Shown one piece after another: positions 7,901-14,472 of a stretch of 15,489 bases of DNA. Position 1 is the first letter of the stretch. Each line of letters starts with the position of its first letter. A model generated the notes under the pieces. The model saw only the letters and a list, made by a program, of their open reading frames with translations. It was not told the origin of the DNA and ran no database searches. This stretch comes from Saprospiraceae bacterium (GTDB lineage: Bacteria; Bacteroidota; Bacteroidia; Chitinophagales; Saprospiraceae), in NCBI GenBank assembly GCA_016722285.1, contig JADKGI010000029.1, forward strand, positions 1-15,489, read 5' to 3'. The position numbers and the translations under genes are program-made.

Positions 7901-10505
7901 CTGTATTCACCTTTCCTTTATTGGTGAGATTGATTAGGGTAACTTCAATATTTTCAGCAAAAGTATGATTGCCATTCCATCCTGAACCTTCTTTGCGTTT
8001 GGCCCCGAGATACGTCTCAAAAGGGGATATCAATATCGTTTTCCCTTCTTTATTGGTGCCACCTCCCGGCAATATGGTTTCGGTTTCTATCGATACACTT
8101 ATAGGAGAATTGTAAGATTTAAACTCCTGCTTTCCGGTAAACGCTGCTGACCCTTTGTCATTTGTCTGCAGATCCAGAACATCGAAATTATTGTCCATGA
8201 TATGATTGTCCATAACATCAAAAATATAATCTTTGTAATCTCCAAATGGTTGTGATATTTTCCTGCCCCTTCCTGTCGCTTTTACTTTTGCATTGGCCAG
8301 GTCAAATCCAGTCAGATATTTTGCATTTATGGTACCTGAAATTTTATCGTCATATATAGTGTTTTCTTCCATTTTTGCAAATGAATATATTACTTCAGCT
8401 GTGTTTGGCTTTATAGTTTCAATTCTGATATTTTTGCGCACCAACTTTGGTCCGATCCTGAATATACAACGATAGACACCAGTCTTTGCAGAAGGGGATG
8501 TTGAAAGCGTAAAGTTATAAATCAATTTATTGTCCAGATTGATTTGCTGTATCTGTTCACTGGTGATCATATTTTCAGGATTGTAAAACGTCATGACAAT
8601 TGGCATTCCTGCGGGTAGGTTCGAATTCATTTTATTGATCATCAGATCGACATAGATACTATCTCCCGGTCTCCATACATCTCGATCCGTATATGCATAA
8701 AATTCAGTTTCTGTTTCTGACCTTTCGCCGGCTATATCAAATTCGGTGAGTGTGTTGCTTTGATTTGCGTCAAGTACAAGATATGTCACCTGATTTGATT
8801 TAGATATTTTTAATACCGCGGCCTCATCCCTTATGTTATGGAATTCAGCAAATCCATCTAATGAAGTTATGGCAGAAGCCATTTTTTCTGCCTGCAGGCT
8901 GTATAACGACAGATCTGCCCCGCCCACGCTTGATAAATCCAAAAGTTTGCTTAGGGCTATATAATAAGAATCTCCCGCTTTTTTTGCTACTACAGAAAAG
9001 TCTGAACAAATAAAGATGCGGTGGATAGGCTCTCTGTTCATATAGTATGCAAGCTTGCATGGATTTCCATTTTCTTCCCATTTGTAATCTTCATAATAGA
9101 CATAAGAGTCCTCATAGTAATTGTCTCTGATGGTGAAAAACTCATTTGCCGGTATCCTGGAGTTGATTTTATATTTCTTTAGTTCTGTTCCACACGGGAT
9201 AGTTGTATTTTCAGGACCGAAATCCAGGCTAATATGGTAGATACTGCCTGGATTTTTTCGGATTCTTTGAGTGAGATCTATGCCATGAACCGTCCAGCCT
9301 TCATTATCATTGAGTCCTTCGTTAAGCGATACAACCTGATCATACACCGGCTTTCCATACATCCGCAGATTGTAGTAATCAGCATAAGTCAGTGATTGCC
9401 ATGCCAGATAGTGATTTACGTTTTCCTGTTTTATTTCTATCACTACTATGCGCAATGATTTCAAAGCGCGGGTTTTGACAGGAATTTTAAAGTCACCTTC
9501 AGATGGGAAATAATTTCCATCACTGACGAATTGGGCATCAGGTTTATCAAAAGCGAGACTGATTTCAAAAGACTGGTCAGAAACCAGGGTTTTACCTTTC
9601 TCAGATCTTATATTTTTACTTAAAGTAATATTTGCTATATCCACATTTCTTATTTCACCAAGAAATATGGTCAATAGATTTCCTTTAATATTGTAAGAAG
9701 TATTATCATTTTGAACTTTGAGCAGGCCCGTTAGATCAGCTTGCTTATTTAATTTTTGTGAAAAGTATATATTGAAAGTTTTGTCAGCAATATTGTGAAA
9801 ACTGTGAATTACGTCAAATACAGCGGGGTTGAAATCAAATAATGCTATTTCACCTTTGACGTCTGCTCCGGCTTCTTTACCATCCCAGTTGATAACAGAC
9901 TGCTTACCAAAACCATTTTTATATTTTAAGTCAACCAGATAGTCATTTGGAATACGTTCAGCGATTTCTATCGTGGATGCATCAGTCTTAAAGCAAGACT
10001 TTAGCTGAATCGGATTCATTTTGTCTGCCGTTTTGACTCCAACCAGCATCGATACAGATCCATCGTCATTGAGAATAATACCTTCCCTTTCTACTCTCAT
10101 ATCTTGTGCAAAAGTCTTAATCTGATATTCGATATTGTCAAAATTTTTATTATCTATTGATTTGAGAGACAGTGATACATTATAAGTTTGTCCTGACTTA
10201 AGTGGGACACTAGGAGTAAAGGTCAGTATAGTATTGTTGGATAAGGTTATTTTCCCTTCAGCCGCAGGTGTCAGTGTGATGACTTTTTGAATGACTTCGT
10301 CGCTGATCTGAGTAGTCAATGGTTCTTTGAATACGTATTTAAGTTCATCGGACGTAGAGATCATCCCTGCAGTAGCTGCCATGAAGTATCTGTCGAGCAA
10401 TTCCTGATCTTTTGATGCATCGAGGAGCGCACTGTTGTCTTTTTTGGATGTGCAGGATAAGGATATGAAAATGATGGAGAGTAATACGAAGATTTGGTTT
10501 TTCAT
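4989..10505 (-). CDS. Bacterial alpha-2-macroglobulin lipoprotein with thioester
   Basis: This is an intact 1838-residue protein. Bacterial alpha-2-macroglobulins trap attacking proteases: cleavage of a bait region triggers a conformational change and a reactive thioester links to the attacker. The N terminus is a lipoprotein signal, MKNQIFVLLSIIFISLSC, with Cys18 as the likely lipidated residue, so the protein is anchored in the cell envelope. A macroglobulin MG2-like domain starts near residue 606 (TDRDVWRPGDSIYVDL). The A2M domain lies around 1150-1235 (TITIPNYIGKVRLMISATSG, then FPRTLNVSDKF). The thioester motif CLEQ is Cys1381 to Gln1384 in YPYGCLEQTTS and is followed by the alpha-helical thioester domain. 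The C terminus (about 1690-1838, including the MYKGSVYARTESRRVGI segment) matches the bacterial MG10-type end. The length fits the family. No pbpC gene is adjacent. A promoter-like motif lies just upstream. Confidence 0.95.
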   Translation of the reverse strand: MKNQIFVLLSIIFISLSCTSKKDNSALLDASKDQELLDRYFMAATAGMISTSDELKYVFKEPLTTQISDEVIQKVITLTPAAEGKITLSNNTILTFTPSVPLKSGQTYNVSLSLKSIDNKNFDNIEYQIKTFAQDMRVEREGIILNDDGSVSMLVGVKTADKMNPIQLKSCFKTDASTIEIAERIPNDYLVDLKYKNGFGKQSVINWDGKEAGADVKGEIALFDFNPAVFDVIHSFHNIADKTFNIYFSQKLNKQADLTGLLKVQNDNTSYNIKGNLLTIFLGEIRNVDIANITLSKNIRSEKGKTLVSDQSFEISLAFDKPDAQFVSDGNYFPSEGDFKIPVKTRALKSLRIVVIEIKQENVNHYLAWQSLTYADYYNLRMYGKPVYDQVVSLNEGLNDNEGWTVHGIDLTQRIRKNPGSIYHISLDFGPENTTIPCGTELKKYKINSRIPANEFFTIRDNYYEDSYVYYEDYKWEENGNPCKLAYYMNREPIHRIFICSDFSVVAKKAGDSYYIALSKLLDLSSVGGADLSLYSLQAEKMASAITSLDGFAEFHNIRDEAAVLKISKSNQVTYLVLDANQSNTLTEFDIAGERSETETEFYAYTDRDVWRPGDSIYVDLMINKMNSNLPAGMPIVMTFYNPENMITSEQIQQINLDNKLIYNFTLSTSPSAKTGVYRCIFRIGPKLVRKNIRIETIKPNTAEVIYSFAKMEENTIYDDKISGTINAKYLTGFDLANAKVKATGRGRKISQPFGDYKDYIFDVMDNHIMDNNFDVLDLQTNDKGSAAFTGKQEFKSYNSPISVSIETETILPGGGTNKEGKTILISPFETYLGAKRKEGSGWNGNHTFAENIEVTLINLTNKGKVNTAPNTVNYQIQRHIESWWVDKYRLRSSGNFVNSEFWQDVDNGSTSITGKSKITLPKGSLSKGAYKMTMTDESSGHKTQTYFTVYDGLESIPGAQPYIVEFQTDKDTYKAGETVKVMMPDIEGAKVLVSVERGNRIISQSWHILAKNNNILQLKSNEEWSPNVYIHATIMQKYKQESNDLPLRLYGIRHIKMDGSVPSLKPVVSIPDNLESGKTYNFTVAESQGRPLEYTLSLVDEGLLNLTGFATPDPAKHFNGKFPLLVKTWDIYQYLINYFKGKFAGIISIGGDDAYNPDAIAEINRFKPLSIHQGSFKIFKGGKNPHTITIPNYIGKVRLMISATSGDNFGKFEKSIPVKNPLMVQSQFPRTLNVSDKFQLPVTIFKDDPNIKTADLTAKADPKMIKGFNASKSITFNGKNQISNMFDLEVLNKTGKLNVELGVSGGGKSMKESTDILINYPNSYESSDTKNIVESGSKISVIVKPKGYEEVFTSTVMISGLKVPNFTQYVADLVTYPYGCLEQTTSSGFGQLYLDKIVPLDPKENKERLENLQAAINKISRFQQSSGKFNYWDGTYYHAWSDIYAGNFMIEMKRLGYLNNNSDMLTRWMEVHNSTANNWSISETTSDYVYESETLAQAFRLFVLAKGGKPAKSAMNRFVTSNKSKNPIAWWLLAGSFQLSGYNSKAKEFIIKAESLQKNYDENRSYESFGDQGRDSAIIVEVLSYIDGEAKKLEAYYDQMVETLNKMAWTSIETKGFAFVAAYKYFGKSLNISGQVQYSVTGLPGGVKSYQHSAFEPHVFNIEKSAYNKPLTIQNTGKGRLYIYQSDRFIDNNLNKEAASSNLGISVDFNNATRHTSGTDASIGDDLFINIRVSNPSALEINDLALNLKMPTGLEIINPRLYETEVTKTNGSITYQDFRDDRVYTFFKLKAGGSEIFTFKAKAAFTGDFYMPAVSCEHMYKGSVYARTESRRVGIGK

Positions 10506-10523
10506 TTCGGGTCAATTTTGAAC

Positions 10524-10531
10524 CAAAGATA
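10524..10531 (-). promoter_or_regulatory. Candidate Bacteroidota -7 promoter element for the macroglobulin gene
   Basis: On the minus strand this reads TATCTTTG, an exact match to the TAnnTTTG -7 element of Bacteroidota housekeeping promoters. It ends 18 bases before the macroglobulin ATG, so the 5' leader would be only about 12 bases. No good TTTG -33 element sits at the usual distance (GTGG is found there; TTTG is 25 bases upstream), so this is tentative. Confidence 0.35.
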
Positions 10532-10703
10532 ATGTAAAATGCACTGCGAACCACTTCAAAAAATAAAATATATTTTGTGATCAGATTTAGGGATTTTTTT
10601 ATATTTTTAAAAAATTTTGAGCCGATCATAATTAAATCATGAACTATGGCACTTAAAGGATTTTATGGATTGAGAATAAAGGGTTAGTACTACTCTCTAA
10701 AAA

Positions 10704-10746
10704 TGAAATATGTGCCGCTGGATACATTTCAGAAGCACATATTTCA
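10704..10746 (-). terminator. Hairpin terminator after the first SSB gene
   Basis: Bases 10704-10715 (tgaaatatgtgc) are perfectly complementary to 10735-10746 (gcacatatttca), giving a 12-base-pair stem with a 19-base loop. On the minus strand the stem is followed directly by TTTTTAG. It lies about 60 bases downstream of the SSB stop at 10805, where a rho-independent terminator would be expected, and separates SSB transcription from the macroglobulin gene on the same strand. The stem is AT-rich. Confidence 0.5.
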
Positions 10747-10804
10747 AGCGAACAGGATTTAGCAATATGCTATGCAGTTACTTTTATAATAGTAGAGGGC
10801 TAAA

Positions 10805-11144
10805 TTAAGCTGATCTGGCGATTTTATAAAAATCATTGACTATGATTTCTGTCACATACTTAGTTGCTCCTTCTTTATCTGTGTAGGATCTGCTGGTTAA
10901 CTTGCCATGTATGGCAACTTCGTTTCTTTGCGATAGACTCAGCCATGAGTTCTGCAGTTTTGCCCCAGGCTATGAGGTTGTGCCATTCTGTTTGCTTTAC
11001 TTTTTCACCTTTGTTATTGGTATAATAATCATTTGTGGCGATCACCATGGATGCCTTTTTATTGCCATTGTCAAATGTGGAAAGGACGATGTCTTTGCCT
11101 ATATTGCCGATGAGTTGTACTGAATTTTTAAGTGAATTTGTCAT
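10805..11144 (-). pseudogene. ssb: Single-stranded DNA-binding protein (SSB) with one frameshift
   Basis: This is an OB-fold single-stranded-DNA-binding protein of about 112 residues. From ATG at 11144 it reads NSVQLIGNIGKDIVLSTFDN, KKASMVIATNDYYTN, KVKQTEWHNLIAWGKTAELM and ESIAK, all typical SSB strands including the WHNLIAWGKTA core. Near 10925 the frame breaks in a run of A; shifting it restores NEVAIHGKLTSRSYTDKEG and TKYVTEIIVNDFYKIARSA to a TAA at 10805. The product lacks the long acidic C-terminal tail of the main cellular SSB, so it may be an accessory paralogue. A similar gene lies 211 bases upstream on the same strand. A hairpin terminator follows. If the indel is a sequencing error the gene is intact. 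Confidence 0.8.
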
Positions 11145-11171
11145 GTTAATTTTATTTTTAAATGTTATTTG

Positions 11172-11269
11172 AATTATGAAATACGAAATACGAAATACGA
11201 AATGCGAATTATGAAATTCGAAATACGAATTATGAAATATGAATTATGAAATATGAAATACGAATTTTG
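11172..11269. repeat. Heptamer tandem array, 14 units
   Basis: Fourteen consecutive 7-base units fill exactly 98 bases. They are variants of aaatacg: aattatg, aaatacg three times, aaatgcg, aattatg, aaattcg, aaatacg, aattatg, aaatatg, aattatg, aaatatg, aaatacg, aattttg. A fifteenth unit (aaatgct) is degraded. The first two bases (aa) and final g are nearly constant, and the variation sits at positions 3-6. The array lies between the two SSB genes and has no coding value. Slippage or recombination hot spots of this kind are known as short tandemly repeated sequences in bacteria. Confidence 0.85.
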
Positions 11270-11355
11270 AAATGCTGAATGATATCTAGTGAAACATTTA
11301 TTGAAATTGTCAATAGATACAAATGCATCTGTTTCGATATCATCCAACATTTTGC

Positions 11356-11735
11356 TCAACTATGTTTTTTTAAAAAGGAACCGCTTACCGGAGAATCTAC
11401 TTTTTTTTCCGATGATAAAAAGTCACTGGCAACCACTTCGGTAATGTATTTCACAGTGCCATTGCTATCTGTGTATGTCCTGTTACAGAGTTTGCCATAA
11501 ATTGAAATTTCACTTCCTTTTTTAACAGATGAGGCGAGATCTTCTGGCGGTCTTTCCCCATGCTACAATTTTATGCCATTCTGTTTGTTTTACTTTTCAC
11601 CACTTTTATTGGTGTAAAATTCGTTTGTGGCCAGAATGAAAGAGGCTTTCTTATTGCCATTTTCAAATGATGTCAGCGCTACATCTTTCCTGCGTTGCCT
11701 ACCAGCTGTACTGTGTTTTTAATGTTGTTATTCAT
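11356..11735 (-). pseudogene. ssb: Second SSB paralogue with about three frameshifts
   Basis: A second SSB gene runs in the same direction upstream of the first. ATG at 11735 begins MNNNIKNTVQLVGNAGK. After a one-base shift near 11680 comes DVALTSFENGNKKAS, then FILATNEFYTNKSGEK. After a shift near 11592 comes KQTEWHKIVAWGKTA, and after one near 11552 come EDLASSVKKGSEISIYGKLC, NRTYTDSNGTVKYITEVVAS and a C-terminal extension ending LKKHS at a TGA (11356-11358). Repaired length is about 125 residues. It resembles the first SSB along its whole length (NSVQL/NTVQL, KQTEWH, AWGKTA), pointing to tandem duplication, but differs in most third positions and in its tail, so the duplication is not recent. 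Two of the three breaks are in or next to short homopolymers. Confidence 0.75.
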
Positions 11736-11880
11736 GATTAAAAATATTTGTGTCCGTGATATGCTTGTTTAGTTTATTTGTATATCCAGGACGGGTGAAA
11801 CAAAAATCTGATCTTTCGATCGGTTGACAATGCAAAGATGTGGGGCTTCTAAATTCAGATTCGTTTAATATACGAGTAAA

Positions 11881-11896
11881 TACGTTTGTAAACGTA
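11881..11896. promoter_or_regulatory. Operator-like palindrome upstream of the GMC gene
   Basis: The sequence tacgtttgtaaacgta has perfect 7-base arms (tacgttt / aaacgta) around gt. It lies in the divergent region between the SSB gene (start 11735) and the GMC gene (start 12058). Its size and symmetry suit a dimeric repressor, and the TTTGTAAACG core slightly resembles LacI-family sites. No regulator gene is present in the window. Confidence 0.35.
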
Positions 11897-11929
11897 ACTA
11901 TATGAATACAAACTATATAAATATATGTA

Positions 11930-11961
11930 TATCAGATGATTATGAATTTTATCATCTGATA
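11930..11961 (+). terminator. Terminator-like hairpin in the GMC leader
   Basis: Bases 11930-11940 (tatcagatgat) pair perfectly with 11951-11961 (atcatctgata): 11 base pairs with a 10-base loop, followed on the plus strand by T-rich sequence (aatatttttactttttt). The form is that of a rho-independent terminator, though the stem is GC-poor. No plus-strand gene ends upstream, so it sits in what would be the leader of the GMC gene. A second AT-rich inverted repeat (aaatattttt / aaaaatattt, 11961-11988) overlaps its tail. Confidence 0.4.
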
Positions 11962-12057
11962 AATATTTTTACTTTTTTAAAAATATTTTTAGATACTATT
12001 TTTACAATGCCAATCGCTTTTAACCATTTTTTCAAAACAAAGAGACATTTGAGCCAG

Positions 12058-13823
12058 ATGAGTGATTCAATATACATCAGTACAAAAGCAAAAGATCAAC
12101 ATACTTTTGATGCCATTGTAGTCGGGAGTGGTATAAGTGGTGGGTGGGCTGCCAAAGAGTTGACAGAGAAGGGATTGAAAGTACTTATCATAGAGCGTGG
12201 GGGAAAACATGAGCATATCAAAGATTGAAAACAGCATCCCCTCAACCCGCGGGAACTTGGAGCATCGCGGATGACAACACAAAAGCAACGGGAAGATTTT
12301 CCGGTAATTCATCGTGGATGGGCAGCAAGTGAGGTAGTAATGGATGCGTGGACAAATGTGAGTTAGACTCACCCTATACTGAGATAAAACCATTTACCTG
12401 TGTGGCGCAGCTAACGGATGGGAGGAAGGAGTGTTTCTTTGGGGAAGGCAGAGTTACCGGTGGAGTGGGAGATGGACTTCGATGCCAATGCCAGGGACGG
12501 GATTGCTGTGGATTGGCCTATCAGATACAAAGATATTGCACCCTGGTATGATAAAGTTGAGAAATTTATTGGAGTAAGCGGATCAAAAGAAGGTCTTCCT
12601 CAACTGCCGGACGGGGCTCTTCAACCTGCCATGGACTATCAATATTGTGGAAAAAGATGCAGCGGGCAAAATTAATAAACATTTTAAGGGTAGCCGACAC
12701 TTATTCATAGGCAGGGTAGCAAATCTTACATCCAATCTTCCTGATAGGAACAAATGCCAATACCGTACAGATGTTGGGGGATGTCCATACGGCGGATATT
12801 TCAGCACTCCAGTCATCAACCTTTGCCTGCAGCCATGGCAACCGGGTAATCTGTCCATCATAACAGACGCCATTGCTACCAGAATTCTCTATGATAAAGA
12901 TACCAAAAAAGCAACAGGAGTAGAAATCAAGGATACAGCTGATAATAATACCACCTACATTCAACAGTAAAATTGTCTTTGTATGTGCTTCATCGCTCAA
13001 CAGTACCTGGTTGCTTATGAACTCTGCCACAGACATTTGGACCGATGGACTTGGATCAAGCAGTGGCGAACTTAACACAATGTAATGGATCATCATTACA
13101 ATTTGGGTGCCAGTGGAAAAATCGAAGGTTTTGATGACTTCTACACTCACGGACGACGTCCTAATGGATTATACCCCGAGATTTGTGAATCTGAATGGTG
13201 ATAAACGGGATTACATCAGGGGATTTGATATCAGAGTGCCGCAAGTAGAGAAGGTTGGCAAAGGGATGTTGCCGAGTTGAACATAGGAAGGGACCTTAAG
13301 GAAACACTGAGTACCTGGATCCTGGAGCATAGGCGGCGGCGGCTTTGGGGAAATCCCTACCATATCATGATAACCGTATCATGCTCGATAAGCGGTATTA
13401 TGATGCAGCAGGAAATGTGGTTACCGATCCATCTAAAGGCCAACAAAAACAGACAAATGGGGCCTTCCCATCCTGGCGATGGATGCTGAGCTTCAGGAAA
13501 ATGAAATGAAAATGCGCAAAGACATCGGGATGAGATGAAAATCATGCTCGAAGTGGCAGGAGCCAAGGACATCAAAACATGGGATAGCGGTCATAATATT
13601 GGTCACGGTATCCATAGAGATGGGAACTGCCAGAATGGGTCGGGATCCCAAAACATCAGTTCTTAATGGATATAACCAGGTATGGGATGCGACCAATGTA
13701 GCTGTGACAGACGGAGCCTGTATGACCAGCAGTGCATGTCAAAATCCTTCACTGACCTATATGGCATTGACTGCAAGAGCAGTAGCATACGCTGTAAGTG
13801 AACTTAATAAAAGAAATATTTAA
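12058..13823 (+). pseudogene. GMC-family FAD oxidoreductase broken by many small indels
   Basis: A glucose-methanol-choline oxidoreductase of about 588 residues can be rebuilt from pieces in all three frames. ATG at 12058 gives MSDSIYISTKAKDQHTFDAI, then VVGSGISGGWAAKELTEKG (the GxGxxG FAD site) and VLIIERGGKHEHIKD, where the first frame stops. Later pieces include MDFDANARDGIAVDWPIRYK, GCPYGGYFST, NLSIITDAIATRILYD and KIVFVCASSLNSTWLLMNSA. The catalytic region is HEMGTARMGRDPKTSVLNGY, and the C-terminal motif is SSACQNPSLTYMALTARA with the catalytic-loop Asn. At least ten indels separate the pieces, yet nothing appears missing and the length is normal. An upstream ATG at 11902 only adds a low-complexity leader. 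The gluconate 2-dehydrogenase subunit 3-like gene follows after 15 bases, indicating a two-subunit periplasmic sugar or alcohol dehydrogenase. Confidence 0.85.
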
Positions 13824-13838
13824 TAAAATTCGGAATCA

Positions 13839-14392
13839 ATGGACAGAAGAACTATAATCAAATTTCGATCATGACGGGTGTTGCCTTTTGTCGGTGGAGA
13901 AGTATTGTTAAACTCAGGATGTAAACCCGAAGGGGGAATCAAGCGGCGAATTATTCTCACCTGCTCAGATCACGCTGCTCGATGAGATCGGAGAGACCAT
14001 TCTGCCCACAACAGATACACCGGGAGCAAAATCTGTCCAAATTGGCAATTTAGGCAAAAAAATAGTGTGATTGTTACAATTCTGTGGAACAATCTATATT
14101 ATCAAATGGATTGAAAGAAATTGCCAGTACGTTTGAAAGAAATATGGAAAATCATTTTTGAACGCAAACCGGATGAGAGAAAGTTTTGAATGATAATACT
14201 TGAGCTAATAATAATAAAAAACCAAAATGAAAAATGAAACTACAACATTACTTCATTATGATGAAGCAACTAACTATCCTTAGTTACTTCTCTTCGAAAT
14301 AGGTACCCAAGCATTAAACTATATAGCAGTACCTACAAAATATAATGGGGTATCCGTATAAAGGGGGACATAAAGCCTGAGCGCTGAATTAA
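13839..14392 (+). pseudogene. Gluconate 2-dehydrogenase subunit 3-like protein, broken
   Basis: This is the small subunit that usually accompanies a GMC dehydrogenase, here 15 bases after it. ATG at 13839 gives MDRRTIIK, then after an indel MTGV and FVGGEVLLNSGCKPEG, a Tat-like or lipoprotein-like leader. It continues with ELFSPAQITLLDEIGETILP and TTDTPGAKSVQIGN, the family's most conserved segment. Further pieces in other frames are CYNSVEQSILSNGLKEIAST, KYGKSFLNANRM, LQHYFIMMKQLTIL, EIGTQALNYIAVPTKYNG and PYKGGHKA. A TGA stands where the family usually has Trp in the final K-A-W-A-L, and the frame then reaches TAA at 14390. The total span of about 184 codons fits the family. About six indels and two in-frame stops are present. 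The protein is thought to help mature or export the FAD subunit. Confidence 0.75.
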
Positions 14393-14472
14393 AATGTTAT
14401 CATTATTCACTCAATATCCAAACTGAAAAAACCAAGTTAATACTATTATTGCCATAAACTAATTAAAGACAA

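Noticed and set aside
11172..11276. CRISPR array
   Set aside because: Units of 7 bases are contiguous with no spacers, and no cas gene is present.
11174..11359. Minus-strand ORF with repeating NSYFI and IRISYF residues
   Set aside because: The apparent protein repeat is just the heptamer array translated (three 7-base units equal seven codons).
11902..12057. Extended N terminus of the GMC protein from ATG at 11902
   Set aside because: The added residues are AT-driven and low in complexity, overlap the terminator-like hairpin, and precede the normal family start at 12058.
12058..14392. Alternative genetic code with TGA as tryptophan
   Set aside because: Most stops in these genes come from frameshifts, and the intact macroglobulin gene shows normal TGG tryptophan use.
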